Shown: positions 16,604 through 27,669, numbered from the stretch's first letter. The stretch is DNA of 64,000 bases from Variovorax sp. OAS795 (GCF_040546685.1 NZ_JBEPOH010000001.1:1922001-1986000), one strand, 5' to 3'. Made by a program: numbers and translations. Notes: a model not told the origin generated them from the letters alone.

Positions 16604-17539
16604 ATGAATTTGATAGTGATCATCGCGGCCACCCTGGTCGCCGGCATCGGAAGCGTGTGGCTCGCGGCCTTGCTCCTGCGCGTGGGCGTGCGCAGTGGTT
16701 CGGGCGGCGTCAACTCGCAGCACCTGCTGAGCCTGGCCGCCGGGGCGCTGCTCGCCACCGCCTTCATGCACCTGCTGCCCGAAGCCTTCGAGAGCCGCAT
16801 CGAGCCCGCGATGCTGTTCGGCGTGCTGCTGTTCGGACTGGTGTTCTTCTTCCTGCTCGACAAGGCGGAGCTCTGGCACCACGGCCACGAGCATCATCAC
16901 GGCGACCCGGTGCCGGGGCCGGTCGGCCACACGGCGGGCGACCATGGGCATGCCCACGCCGGCCACACGCACCACGATCACGCGCATCACGACCATGCGC
17001 CGCGCGCAGGCGGCGGCTGGGCCGTGCTCACCGGCGACAGCGTGCACTGCTTCGGCGACGGCATCCTGATCGCGTCGGCGTTCATTGCGGACCTCCGCCT
17101 CGGGCTGGTGGCGGCTGTCGCGGTGCTCGCGCACGAGATTCCGCACCACATCGGCGACCTGGTCGTGCTGCGCCAGAGTTCGGCCAACCAGCGTGCGGCG
17201 CTGGTCAAGGTGTCGCTGGCCGGCACCATGACCATGCTGGGCGGCATCGTCGGGTGGTGGCTGGTCGACCAGTTGCACGGCCTCCTGCCGTACTTCCTGG
17301 TGCTGGCGGCCAGCAGCTTCGTCTACGTGGCACTGGCCGACCTGATTCCCCAGTTGCAGAAGCGCCTGCCCGCGCGGCAGACCGCTGCGCAGATCGCATG
17401 GCTGATCGTCGGCATTGCGCTCGTCACGCTGGTGAGCCGGCTCGCGCATGGCGAGCACGGGCATGGCCATGCGGAACACGGCCATGCCGAGCACGGCCAT
17501 GCGCATGAAGGCGAAGGCGCCGGGGCGCACAAGGACTGA
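16604..17539 (+). CDS. ZIP family metal transporter
   Basis: This 311-residue membrane protein of the ZIP family moves zinc or another divalent metal into the cytoplasm. About eight helices are visible. The central membrane motif HCFGDGILIASAF and the next helix with AHEIPHHIGDLVVL hold the conserved His/Glu metal-transport residues of ZIP helices 4 and 5. A long His/Asp-rich loop (residues about 105-145, rich in HGH and HDH) lies between helices 3 and 4, and the C-terminal tail repeats GHAEH. Both probably bind zinc. The start MNLIVIIAATLVAGIG begins the first helix; a TTG 45 bases upstream has no better support. It has its own transcription unit behind a terminator. Confidence 0.92.
   Translation: MNLIVIIAATLVAGIGSVWLAALLLRVGVRSGSGGVNSQHLLSLAAGALLATAFMHLLPEAFESRIEPAMLFGVLLFGLVFFFLLDKAELWHHGHEHHHGDPVPGPVGHTAGDHGHAHAGHTHHDHAHHDHAPRAGGGWAVLTGDSVHCFGDGILIASAFIADLRLGLVAAVAVLAHEIPHHIGDLVVLRQSSANQRAALVKVSLAGTMTMLGGIVGWWLVDQLHGLLPYFLVLAASSFVYVALADLIPQLQKRLPARQTAAQIAWLIVGIALVTLVSRLAHGEHGHGHAEHGHAEHGHAHEGEGAGAHKD
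17465..17509 (+). repeat. In-frame tandem 15-base repeat encoding a histidine-rich tail
   Basis: Three successive copies of a 15-base unit beginning GGCCATGC encode GHAEH, GHAEH and GHAHE at the C-terminus of the ZIP transporter. The third copy is diverged. Such a repeat can change in number by slippage, so tail length may vary between strains. Confidence 0.7.
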
Positions 17540-17664
17540 ACGGCACCCGCCGGATACTTTCCGAAACCGACACTGTTGAGTCGGATGAGGCACGGCAGCC
17601 GAAAGAGGTGCACCATCGGGGGTCTGACGAATGTCTCGTCCATGCCATCGCCGAGGAACCGATC

Positions 17665-19941
<2,277 letters not shown>

Positions 19942-19960
19942 GGCTGCGGCCCGCGCAGGC

Positions 19961-20599
19961 TTACTTTGCGCCGCCCGTGTACTTCGTGACGCTGGTCGCG
20001 TTCACGTGATAGCCGCTCACACCCATCATCGAATCGTTGCGCAGGGTCTGCAGCTTGCCCGTGACCCACACGGTGTCCATGGCGCGAAACTTGGCGCCCT
20101 TGGACGTGACCACATGCAGGATCTGGTTGGCCGGCGGTGGCGGCGTATGGATGCAGGCGCCGAAGTAGGGCACGAGAAGGAACTCGGTGACCTCGCCCTT
20201 GGCTTCCTCGAGCGGCACGATGAAGCCCGGAATCTTGATGTCCGCCCCGTTCATGGCCGGATTGGTCGGCGCGTTGTTCGACACCTCCTGCATCTTCATG
20301 AGCAGCTCGTTGGCGCGCGGGTCGCCGTCGTTGAGCGCGCTCAGGTCCATGCCCTTGAATTCCTTGGACGGATCCCAGTCCTTGGGCACGAGCTCTTCCC
20401 AGGTGATCTGCCGCGGCTGGCCCGCTGCGGCCTTGGCGGCCACGGGCGGCGCAGCCTTGCCGCCGAGCGGGTTCGATGCGGTGGTGTCCTTCGGCGCGGG
20501 TTCCGCGGCCCATGTGGCGGCAGCAAGCCCTGCGCCGGCAAGCAGCAACGAAAGTCGCATGAAAGCCCGGAACGTGAGTGTCTTTTTTGCGATGCGCAT
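19961..20599 (-). CDS. DUF3299 family exported protein, last gene of Zrg-like cluster
   Basis: This 212-residue protein has a signal peptide (MRIAKKTLTFRAFMRLSLLL, cleaved near TWAAEP) and a DUF3299 domain: WEELVPKDWDP, DIKIPGFIVPLEEAKGEVTE, FLLVPYFGACIHTPPPPANQ, and a C-terminal VWVTGKL...SGYHVNATSV. FGACIHTPPPPANQ is a strongly conserved, probably metal- or thiol-involving motif. The start MRIAKK gives a proper signal peptide. It lies 4 bases after the ABC permease gene. DUF3299 proteins are regularly found with DUF2796 and MacB/FtsX-like ABC genes, as here, and are thought to take part in zinc handling in the periplasm. The biochemical role is unknown. Confidence 0.85.
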   Translation of the reverse strand: MRIAKKTLTFRAFMRLSLLLAGAGLAAATWAAEPAPKDTTASNPLGGKAAPPVAAKAAAGQPRQITWEELVPKDWDPSKEFKGMDLSALNDGDPRANELLMKMQEVSNNAPTNPAMNGADIKIPGFIVPLEEAKGEVTEFLLVPYFGACIHTPPPPANQILHVVTSKGAKFRAMDTVWVTGKLQTLRNDSMMGVSGYHVNATSVTKYTGGAK

Positions 20600-20603
20600 G
20601 GTT

Positions 20604-21866
20604 TCAAATCCTCGGTGAGAGGCCATCGGCGAGCGAGAGCCGGTAGGCGCGGATGCCGGGCAAAAGGCTTGCGAGCCAGCCCGCCGCCAGCAGGCTTCCC
20701 ATCAGCAGCCATTCGTTCAGTGTAGGTTCCGAAAGGCTCAATGTCAGCCCGAACTGCGACTGCAGCCATGGCGAGAGCAGGGCGATGCCGAGCACGGCCA
20801 TCGCCACGCCGAAGGCCACGCCCAGCACGGTGACCATTGCGCCTTCGAGCGCGAGCAGCGCCAGCACATGGCGCAGGCTCGCGCCGACGGCGCGCAGCAC
20901 GGCCAGTTCGCGCCGCCTTTCGTTCAGGCCCGCCATCACCACCGAGACGAGGCCCGCGAGGCTCACCAGCGCGACCAGCGCCGACATCAGCAGCAAGGCG
21001 TTTTCGCCGATGCCGATGACGCTCCAGAGTTCGTCCAGCGCCACGCCCGGCAGGATGGCCATCAGCGGCTCGCCGGTGTAGGTGGAGATCCAGCGCTGCA
21101 CGCCGAACACGGCGGAGCGGTTTTTCAGGCCCACGAGCGCGGCCGTCACGTTCTTGGGCGTGAGGTCGAACTTTCGCACCTGCTCGGCCGGGATCTTCAC
21201 GCCCGGCATCGGCGCGCCGCCCACCCATTCGAGGTGGATCGCCTCCATGGCTTCGAGCCCGATGTGCACCGTGCGGTCGACCGGCGTACCGGTGCGCGCG
21301 AGCACGCCGACCACCGTGAAGGGCTTGTCGGCATGCTCGGCGGTGTTGAGTTCGCCGCTGCCGTGCGAGAGCGTGATCCTGCGGCCGACGTGGTAGCCGA
21401 GCTTGTCGGCCACTTCGGCGCCCACCACCGCATCGAACAGCGCGCTGAAGGGCTGGCCTTCGCGCAGCTTCAGCTGCTGGCGATCCCCGTAGCGAAAACG
21501 GGAAAAGTATTCGGGCGAGGTGGCCAGCACCGCGAAGCCGCGGTGCGAGTCGCCCAGCGAAAGCGGCACCACCCAGTCGACGCCGGGGTGCGCGGCCAGC
21601 GCCTGCACGCTCTTCCACGAGATGTTGTTGGTGGCTGCGCCAATGCGGAAGACCGAATACAGCAGCAGTTGCGTGGAGCCGGTGCGCGCACCCACGATCA
21701 GGTCGGTGCCCGAGACGGACGATGCGAAGTTCTCGCGCAATTCGGTGCGGATGCGTTCGACGCCGAGCAGCAGGAATGTGGACAGCGCGATCGAGAACAC
21801 CGTGAGCGCGAGCGTGAAGCGCCGGTTCCAGGCGCTGCGCCATGCGATGGAGAAGAGGGCGCTCAT
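20604..21866 (-). CDS. ABC transporter permease, FtsX/MacB type
   Basis: This 420-residue membrane protein has the four-helix MacB/LolC/FtsX topology. One helix is near the N-terminus (FTLALTVFSIALSTFLLLGV) and a large periplasmic domain spans about residues 45-285. Three C-terminal helices follow, with the conserved coupling segment LNERRRELAVLRAVGASLRH. Such permeases do not usually form a solute channel but couple ATP hydrolysis to periplasmic work. The start MSALFSIAWRSAWNRR overlaps the ATPase stop by four bases. Position after DUF2796 and ATPase genes and before DUF3299 matches the ZrgC-like member of Vibrio zrg clusters, which is family knowledge, not proof for this gene. Confidence 0.88.
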   Translation of the reverse strand: MSALFSIAWRSAWNRRFTLALTVFSIALSTFLLLGVERIRTELRENFASSVSGTDLIVGARTGSTQLLLYSVFRIGAATNNISWKSVQALAAHPGVDWVVPLSLGDSHRGFAVLATSPEYFSRFRYGDRQQLKLREGQPFSALFDAVVGAEVADKLGYHVGRRITLSHGSGELNTAEHADKPFTVVGVLARTGTPVDRTVHIGLEAMEAIHLEWVGGAPMPGVKIPAEQVRKFDLTPKNVTAALVGLKNRSAVFGVQRWISTYTGEPLMAILPGVALDELWSVIGIGENALLLMSALVALVSLAGLVSVVMAGLNERRRELAVLRAVGASLRHVLALLALEGAMVTVLGVAFGVAMAVLGIALLSPWLQSQFGLTLSLSEPTLNEWLLMGSLLAAGWLASLLPGIRAYRLSLADGLSPRI

Positions 21867-22597
21867 GGGGTTGGGGCCGCCGCGCGGTTGATCTCGGGCA
21901 GCAGCACATGGCGCGCAAAGCGCTGCGCGATGCGCTGGTCGTGGCTCACGAAGACGAGCGCGCTGCCGTTCACCGCGCAGGCCGTCAGCAGCACGTCGAG
22001 AAAGGCTTCGCGCCTGTCTTCGTCGAGCGCGGAGGTGGGCTCGTCGGCAATCACCACCTCGGGCTGGCCGATGAGCGCGCGCGCCGCCGCGACGCGCTGC
22101 TGCTGGCCGACCGACAACTGCATGGCCTGGCGCTTCCACAGGCTGCGGTCGAGTCCCATCTGCGCGAGCAGGTGCTCGGCCTCTTCGCGCGAGCTGCCGG
22201 CGCGTGCGGCCTGCGCCTCGCGTCGCTGCGAAAAGCGGCAGGGCAGCAGCACGTTGTCGAGCACGCTCAGATAGGGCAGGAGGTTGAACTGCTGGAAGAT
22301 GTAGCCCACGTGCGCCACGCGGCTGCGGTCGCGCGCGGCGCCCGAGAGCCGCGACCAGTCATGGCCCAGCAGCGTGACCCGGCCTTCGCCGGCCACCAGC
22401 ACGCCGGCCAGCAGCGACAGCAGCGTGCTCTTGCCGCAGCCGCTCGGGCCGTGAAGGAAGACCGATTCGCCGGCTGTGATGCGGAAGGCCTCGATGTCGA
22501 TGCACGGCGTCTTCATGCCGGGCCATGCGAAGCGCAGCGCTTCAACGGCGAGCACCACGCGCAGCGGTGGTGCCTCGCCCTGGGGGGCGGTGCTCAC
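21863..22597 (-). CDS. ABC transporter ATP-binding protein, LolD/MacB type
   Basis: This 244-residue ATPase has Walker A GPSGCGKST (50-58), signature LSVGQQQR (from 161) and Walker B VVIADEP (181-187) followed by TSALDEDRREAF. It is cytoplasmic and drives the FtsX-type permease encoded next. The start is GTG, four bases after the DUF2796 gene stop, and the stop overlaps the permease start (ATGA), so subunits are translationally coupled. Relatives act in lipoprotein release, macrolide export or, in Zrg clusters, zinc acquisition. The context here supports the last. Confidence 0.9.
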   Translation of the reverse strand: MSTAPQGEAPPLRVVLAVEALRFAWPGMKTPCIDIEAFRITAGESVFLHGPSGCGKSTLLSLLAGVLVAGEGRVTLLGHDWSRLSGAARDRSRVAHVGYIFQQFNLLPYLSVLDNVLLPCRFSQRREAQAARAGSSREEAEHLLAQMGLDRSLWKRQAMQLSVGQQQRVAAARALIGQPEVVIADEPTSALDEDRREAFLDVLLTACAVNGSALVFVSHDQRIAQRFARHVLLPEINRAAAPTP

Positions 22598-22601
22598 AGG
22601 G

Positions 22602-23183
22602 TCACTTGCCCCAGCCCAGGCGCACCGGCTGCGTGGCCTGCGCGCCGGCCGGGCGCTTGAGCTGTCGCTTGAACTGGCCTTGCGCCGAAGCGATCTGGGA
22701 ATCGACCAGGCGCAGGCCCTTGAACACGGAGAAAAGGTTCAGGTCGATGAACCTGGCGGCCGCTGCGTTGGTGCAGTTGAAGGAGAAGGTGGCATCGAGG
22801 TCGGCGTGGCCTTCGGGCTCGTTCGCATCGGGCTTGCCGAGCCCGAGCGCGGCGGAGCGCAGGTCGACCGGGCCGAGCTTGCAGTTAGCCGCCGGGTCGA
22901 TGATGAAGAGCTTGTCCGCCGCGCGCAGCTCGGCGACGGCGTCTTCGACGGACTTCTTCTCGGCATCGGTCTTCGGGGCGCGCTCGAAGCCGACGATGTT
23001 GTCGAGCGGCGACGCCATGTCGATCACGACCGTGGGACCGTCGACGGCGACGTCGAGCTTGATCTGGCCGTGCACGTGCGCATGCTGCTGCTGGGCCTCG
23101 GCCGGAAGAAAGGGGGCCGCGGCCAGCAATGCTGCAGCGAATGCGAAGCCGTTGATGCGCCGTCGAAGTCGGATCTTTGTCAT
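22602..23183 (-). CDS. DUF2796/ZrgA family zinc-related periplasmic protein
   Basis: This 193-residue exported protein has a signal peptide of about 30 residues (ending PAEAQQQ). The mature N-terminus is HAHVHGQIKLDVAVDGP, where three histidines (H34, H36, H38) can bind zinc. The DUF2796 core includes DMASPLDNIVGFERAP. DUF2796 proteins are called ZrgA after the zinc-regulated Vibrio cholerae cluster. The start codon overlaps the stop of the upstream sulfurtransferase gene by four bases. The His-rich opening supports a zinc-binding role. A role in uptake is inferred from the family and from the following ABC genes. Confidence 0.85.
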   Translation of the reverse strand: MTKIRLRRRINGFAFAAALLAAAPFLPAEAQQQHAHVHGQIKLDVAVDGPTVVIDMASPLDNIVGFERAPKTDAEKKSVEDAVAELRAADKLFIIDPAANCKLGPVDLRSAALGLGKPDANEPEGHADLDATFSFNCTNAAAARFIDLNLFSVFKGLRLVDSQIASAQGQFKRQLKRPAGAQATQPVRLGWGK

Positions 23184-24088
23184 GGTTCTGCGCCTTGCCG
23201 GGTCGGCAGCCCCGGCGTGTTGCTCCATTCGCTCCAGCTGCCGGCATAGAGCGCGGTGGTCCCCAGGCCCGCGATCTGCATGGCAAGCAGGTTGGGCACG
23301 GCGCTCACGCCACTGCCGCACTGGTGGACCACCGTCGCCGGATCGCGTCCCGCGAGCAGCGCTTCGAACTCGGCTCGCAATTGCGATGCCGGCTTGAACT
23401 TGCCGTCGGGGCCGAGGTTCTCGGCGAAGGGCCGATTGAGAGCCCCGGGGATGTGACCCGCAATCGGGTCCAGAGGTTCCACCTCTCCGCGATATCGCGC
23501 GGGAGCACGCGCGTCGATCAGGTTCTGGTCAGGCTGGCCGAGCCGGCGCACCACGGCGTCGGTGGTGGCGAGCCTGGCCAGCGGCTCGCCCGGCACGAAG
23601 TTCGACTGGAAATGCGCCGGCTCCTCGCGGTCCGTGACTTCGCCGCCTGCGGCCTGCCATGCCTGCAGGCCGCCGTCGAGCACGGCCACGGCGTCGTGGC
23701 CCATCCACTTGAGCATCCACCACAGGCGGCCGCAGAAGTTGGCGCCGTTGCGGTCGTACACCACGGCCTGCATGTCGTTGGAAAAGCCGACGCCCGACAA
23801 CCAGGTCGCGAACTTCTCGCGGCTCGGCAGCGGATGGCGTCCGCCCGATGCCGGCACGCCGTCTTCCTGCGCGACGACCACGTCGCCCTGTGCGCCGGGC
23901 ACGCCATGCTTCGCGCTGAGGTCGGTGTCGAGGTTGGCATACACCGCGCCGGGAATGTGCGCGGCGGCATATTGCTGTGCGCCCGCTTCAGGCTTCATGA
24001 GGTCGAAGCTGCAATCGAAGACCATGAGCCGCGATTTGGCAGCCTGCAGCTGCTGCAGTTGTTCGGCGCTGACGAGGGTGGTGTACAT
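23180..24088 (-). CDS. sseA: Sulfurtransferase, 3-mercaptopyruvate sulfurtransferase type
   Basis: This 302-residue protein consists of two rhodanese domains. The N-terminal one is structural (about 1-145), and the C-terminal one carries the active-site loop QCGSGVSA with catalytic C257. The CGSGV(T/S) loop is typical of 3-mercaptopyruvate sulfurtransferases, whereas thiosulfate enzymes have a basic loop; the Ser in place of the usual Thr is conservative. It transfers sulfur from mercaptopyruvate to a thiol acceptor or cyanide. Its stop codon overlaps the ZrgA start, an unusual coupling of sulfur transfer to zinc handling. It lies 37 bases after the EamA gene. Confidence 0.9.
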   Translation of the reverse strand: MYTTLVSAEQLQQLQAAKSRLMVFDCSFDLMKPEAGAQQYAAAHIPGAVYANLDTDLSAKHGVPGAQGDVVVAQEDGVPASGGRHPLPSREKFATWLSGVGFSNDMQAVVYDRNGANFCGRLWWMLKWMGHDAVAVLDGGLQAWQAAGGEVTDREEPAHFQSNFVPGEPLARLATTDAVVRRLGQPDQNLIDARAPARYRGEVEPLDPIAGHIPGALNRPFAENLGPDGKFKPASQLRAEFEALLAGRDPATVVHQCGSGVSAVPNLLAMQIAGLGTTALYAGSWSEWSNTPGLPTRQGAEP

Positions 24089-24125
24089 GGTGCGGTTCCT
24101 CCGTTGTCGATGAATACGATGCGGT

Positions 24126-25058
24126 TCAGTGTTCCTCGGCCGGCGCCTTGGGTACCGCGCGCTGGCGCAGAACGGTGGCCGCGATGCCGCTCACGATGAT
24201 GAGTGCCATGCCGGCCCAGCCGGCGGCGTCGATGCGGTCGTCGAACAGCACCACACTGTAGAACGCCGCAAAGACAATGCCGGAATACTGCAGGTTGGCC
24301 ACCACCAGCGTTCCCGCCTGGGTCTTGGCCGTGGCGTAGGCGCGCGTCATGCAGAGCTGGCCGAGGGCGGCCAGGAGCCCGATCGGCAGCAGCCACAGCG
24401 CGTGTTGCCAGGTCCAGGCGCCGCCGCCCGAAAACCCCGTGGCCGCGGTGGCGAAGGCGCCGGCCACGGCCGAGCCCACTGCAAAGTAGAAGACGGTGCG
24501 CAGCTCGGGTTCGCCGATGCGCGACAGCGCGACCACCTGCATGTAGGCGAACGCCGCCGTGAGCCCCGAGAGCAGGCCCAGCAAGCCCGCGAAACCTTCG
24601 TGGCCGTCGACCGATGGCTTGAGCATCAGCACCACGCCCACGAAGCCCGCGAGCACCGTCAGCACCAGCGGTCCCTGCAGCGGCGGACGCTCCACGCGGC
24701 CGTCGCGGCCAGGCACCGGCACCCACGCCAGCAGCGCGCCGCCGACCAGGAAGGCCGCGATCCAGACGCTGCTCATGTAGTTGAGGGTGACGGCCGTGGC
24801 CAGCGGCATGTGCGCGATGGCATAGAACCACGCGCCCAGCGACACCACGCCGATGGTGCTGCGCCAGGCGTGCATGCCGGGATATCGGGTGACCAGCGAG
24901 ACGCGCCGGTTGCGCGCCAGCAGCCACAGGAACACGATGCCGATCAGGCCGCGTCCGAGCACCATTTCGCCGCTGTTGAACCAGGCCGACGCCACCTTGA
25001 CCACCACGCTCATGGTGGCGAACAAGAAGGCGCCGAGCACCATCCAGAGTGCTTGCAC
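24126..25058 (-). CDS. EamA family (DMT) transporter
   Basis: This 310-residue integral membrane protein has ten predicted helices in two EamA repeats, typical of drug/metabolite exporters. The first repeat opens ALWMVLGAFLFATMSVVVKV and the second begins near FVGVVLMLKPSVDG and continues through FAYMQVVALSRIGEPELRTV. The C-terminus is hydrophilic and short. The start is GTG, 7 bases after the Rieske oxygenase stop; an ATG 15 bases downstream is possible. The substrate is unknown. Its position behind the oxygenase suggests export or uptake of a related metabolite, but evidence is only positional. Confidence 0.88.
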   Translation of the reverse strand: MQALWMVLGAFLFATMSVVVKVASAWFNSGEMVLGRGLIGIVFLWLLARNRRVSLVTRYPGMHAWRSTIGVVSLGAWFYAIAHMPLATAVTLNYMSSVWIAAFLVGGALLAWVPVPGRDGRVERPPLQGPLVLTVLAGFVGVVLMLKPSVDGHEGFAGLLGLLSGLTAAFAYMQVVALSRIGEPELRTVFYFAVGSAVAGAFATAATGFSGGGAWTWQHALWLLPIGLLAALGQLCMTRAYATAKTQAGTLVVANLQYSGIVFAAFYSVVLFDDRIDAAGWAGMALIIVSGIAATVLRQRAVPKAPAEEH

Positions 25059-25065
25059 TATGCGG

Positions 25066-26205
25066 TCAGGCGTTCTGCATCGCGCTGCGGTACCACTCGT
25101 GGAACTGCTGCATGCCGTCTTCCATCGGGCTCTGGTAGGGGCCGCTCTCGTCGTCGCCGCGCAGCATGAGGGCGCGCCGGCCTGCGTCCATGCGCTCGGC
25201 GATCTCGTCGTCTTCGACGCAGGTCTCCATGTAGGCTGCCTGCTGCGCCTCGACGAACTCGCGCTCGAAGGCCACGATTTCCTCGGGGTAGAAGAACTCG
25301 ACCATGTTGAGGGTGCGGGTCGGGCTCACCGGGTGCAGCGTCGACACCGTGAGCACGTGCGGATACCACTCGATCATGACGTGCGGATAGTAGGTGAGCC
25401 AGATGGCGCCGTACTTGGGCGGCTTGCCTTCGCGGTACTTGAGCAGTTGCTCCTGCCACTTCTGGTAGATGGGGCTGCCCGCGCGGCCGAGCCGGTTGGC
25501 CACGCCCACCGTCTGCACCGAGAAGTTGCGGTCGAACTCCCAGCGCAGGTCGTCGCAGGTGACGAAGCTGCCGAGGCCGGGATGGAAGGGGCCGACGTGG
25601 TAGTCCTCGAGATAGACCTCGATGAAGGTCTTCCAGTTGTAGTTGCACTCGTGCAGCTCGACCCGGTCGAGCGCATAGCCCGTGAAGTCCAGGTCGGCGC
25701 GCGGGCCGAGCTCGGCCATGTCGGCCGCCACATCGCGGCCCTCGCCGCTGGGGCCGCGCTCGAACAGCAGCCCGTTCCACTCGGTGAGCGGATAGTTGTG
25801 CAGGTTCAGGCAGGGGTCCTGGTCGAAATGCGGCGCACCGATGAGCGTTCCCGTGGTGCGCGGGTCGGCGGCGGCATAGGTCCAGCGGTGCAGCGGACAC
25901 ACGATGTTGCCGCCGGTCTGGTTGGCCAGCTGCCCGCGGCCTTGCAGGATGAGCGCCTGCCGGTGGCGGCACACGTTGGAAATGAGCTCGACGCCCTTGG
26001 GCGTGTGCACCAGCGCACGGCCCTGGTGCTCTTGCGGCAGCGTGTGGTAGTTGCCCATCTCGGGCACGGCCAGGCGGTGGCCCACATAGCGCGGGCCTTG
26101 CGCGAACAGCGTCTGCATTTCGCGCGCGTAGAGCGACTCGTCGAAGTACGCGGAAACTGGAAGTTGGCTCGCGGCCTGCTGCAGTTGAAGACTTAAATCA
26201 GACAT
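25066..26205 (-). CDS. Rieske non-haem iron oxygenase, large subunit
   Basis: This 379-residue aromatic ring-hydroxylating type oxygenase has an N-terminal Rieske 2Fe-2S domain with CRH (C79, H81) and CPLH (C103, H106). A C-terminal catalytic domain has the mononuclear iron motif EDYHVGPFH (H203, H208). The start MSDLSLQLQQ was chosen because upstream in-frame sequence is non-homologous. No small subunit, ferredoxin or reductase gene is nearby, so it needs a reductase encoded elsewhere. The substrate is unknown; relatives act on aromatic acids, quaternary amines or sterols. It is the first of seven minus-strand genes that may form one long operon. Upstream lies a 286-base gap to divergent xseB. 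Confidence 0.88.
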   Translation of the reverse strand: MSDLSLQLQQAASQLPVSAYFDESLYAREMQTLFAQGPRYVGHRLAVPEMGNYHTLPQEHQGRALVHTPKGVELISNVCRHRQALILQGRGQLANQTGGNIVCPLHRWTYAAADPRTTGTLIGAPHFDQDPCLNLHNYPLTEWNGLLFERGPSGEGRDVAADMAELGPRADLDFTGYALDRVELHECNYNWKTFIEVYLEDYHVGPFHPGLGSFVTCDDLRWEFDRNFSVQTVGVANRLGRAGSPIYQKWQEQLLKYREGKPPKYGAIWLTYYPHVMIEWYPHVLTVSTLHPVSPTRTLNMVEFFYPEEIVAFEREFVEAQQAAYMETCVEDDEIAERMDAGRRALMLRGDDESGPYQSPMEDGMQQFHEWYRSAMQNA

Positions 26206-26491
26206 GAGGACCTGACCAAGCTCCCCACAGGGAGAAAAAGGAGAAAACGGAACGCGCCGTCTGGAGTCCGAAGGGGCGACGGCCCGGAGAGTCGTGCCGG
26301 GTTGGCCGGCAAGGGAAGCCGCCATTGTACCCAAGGGCCCATCGCGGCGCCCGTGCTTTCGATATGCCATTGCCGCGCGCCGGCCATGCTTGCCATGGAT
26401 CGCCGGACCCTCGTGCACGGCGCACTTGGAGGAGGCGGGCGCCCATCCGGTTCCCCGCCCTAAAATGCCCGATTTCACATTGTTCTCTCGC
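26206..26491. other. Divergent intergenic region between the Rieske oxygenase and xseB genes
   Basis: This 286-base gap is the largest in the window. It holds a purine-rich stretch near 26230-26250 and a TAAAAT element at 26461-26466 that could be the -10 box for xseB. No RNA gene, repeat or clear operator was seen. Confidence 0.4.
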
Positions 26492-26758
26492 ATGCCCAAG
26501 GTTCCTTCTTCCGCCATGTCCAGCCCGGCAGCCACGCCCGACACGGGGCCGCTGCCGGCCAGCTACGAAGCCGGGCTCCAGGAGTTGGAACAATTGGTTG
26601 CAGAGCTCGAGTCCGGCCAACTGCCGCTCGACCAGTTGCTCGGCAGCTACCAGCGCGGTGCCGCACTGCTCGCCTTCTGCCGCGAGAAGCTCCAGGCGGT
26701 CGAGGACCAGATCAAGGTGCTCGATGCGGGGAGTCTCAAGCCGTGGACGGCAGAATGA
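26492..26758 (+). CDS. xseB: Exodeoxyribonuclease VII small subunit
   Basis: This 88-residue protein has the XseB core [20 protein letters not shown] followed by [34 protein letters not shown]. It forms two helices that pack against the large subunit XseA to make exonuclease VII, which degrades single-stranded DNA. The N-terminal 20 residues are variable, and starts at 26492 or 26516 are both possible. The stop overlaps the ispA start (ATGA), and xseB-ispA-dxs is a widely conserved bacterial operon, which confirms the identity. The xseA gene is elsewhere. Confidence 0.95.
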   Translation: MPKVPSSAMSSPAATPDTGPLPASYEAGLQELEQLVAELESGQLPLDQLLGSYQRGAALLAFCREKLQAVEDQIKVLDAGSLKPWTAE

Positions 26759-27669
26759 GCGCCGCTGTGAGTGATTGGGACGCCGCACGCCTGGCCGGCT
26801 GGAGCGAGCCGCATCTGGCGCATGTCGAGGCGGCGCTTTCGCGCTGGGTCGGCGTCGATGCACCGGTGCTGCTCGGCGATGCCATGCGCTACGCCGTGCT
26901 CGATGGCGGCAAGCGGCTGCGTCCGCTCCTGGTGCTGGCCGCGAGTGAAGCCGTGGGCGGCAATGCAGCCGCGGCCCTGCGCGCGGCCTGCGCCACGGAA
27001 CTCATCCATGCGTATTCGCTGGTGCACGACGATCTGCCGAGCATGGACAACGACGTGCTGCGGCGTGGCAAGCCCACGGTGCACGTCAAGTTCGGCGAGG
27101 CCGATGCGCTGCTGGCCGGCGATGCGCTGCAGGCCCTGGCCTTCGAGCTGCTGACGCCCGAGGGCAACGAGATTCCCGCAGCCACCCAGGCCTTGCTGTG
27201 CCGCCTGCTGGCGCGCGCCGCGGGCAGCCAGGGCATGGCGGGCGGACAGGCCATCGACCTCGCCAGCGTGGGCATGGCGCTCGATGAAGACCAGCTGCGC
27301 GAGATGCACCGGCTGAAGACCGGCGCGCTGCTGCAGGGCAGCGTCGAGATGGGTGCGGCCTGTGCCGCGGCCGTGACGCCCGCGGCACTGAATGCGCTGC
27401 GCGACTACGGCGCCGCGATCGGCCTGGCCTTCCAGGTGGTCGACGACATCCTCGACGTCACGGCCGATTCGCAGACGCTCGGCAAGACGGCCGGCAAGGA
27501 CGCTGCTGCAGACAAGCCCACCTACGTGTCGCTCTGGGGCCTGGACGGTGCGCGTGCGCAGGCACGGCAGCTGCTCGCCGAAGCGCTCGCGGCGCTGGAG
27601 CGCAGCGGCCTTGCCGATACCGCGGCACTGCGCGCGCTGGCCCACATGGTCGTCGACCGCGACCGATGA
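26755..27669 (+). CDS. ispA: Farnesyl diphosphate synthase (geranyltranstransferase)
   Basis: This 304-residue all-helical trans-prenyltransferase has the first aspartate-rich motif HDDLPSMD (D92, D93, D98) and the second VVDDILD (D230, D231, D234). The substrate-binding [11 protein letters not shown] (51-61) and [13 protein letters not shown] are also present. The two residues between the aspartates of the first motif are expected for bacterial type II farnesyl enzymes. It condenses isopentenyl and dimethylallyl diphosphate to farnesyl diphosphate for quinones and undecaprenyl phosphate. Start and stop overlap with xseB and dxs by four bases each, so the three are translationally coupled. 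Confidence 0.96.
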   Translation: MSAAVSDWDAARLAGWSEPHLAHVEAALSRWVGVDAPVLLGDAMRYAVLDGGKRLRPLLVLAASEAVGGNAAAALRAACATELIHAYSLVHDDLPSMDNDVLRRGKPTVHVKFGEADALLAGDALQALAFELLTPEGNEIPAATQALLCRLLARAAGSQGMAGGQAIDLASVGMALDEDQLREMHRLKTGALLQGSVEMGAACAAAVTPAALNALRDYGAAIGLAFQVVDDILDVTADSQTLGKTAGKDAAADKPTYVSLWGLDGARAQARQLLAEALAALERSGLADTAALRALAHMVVDRDR

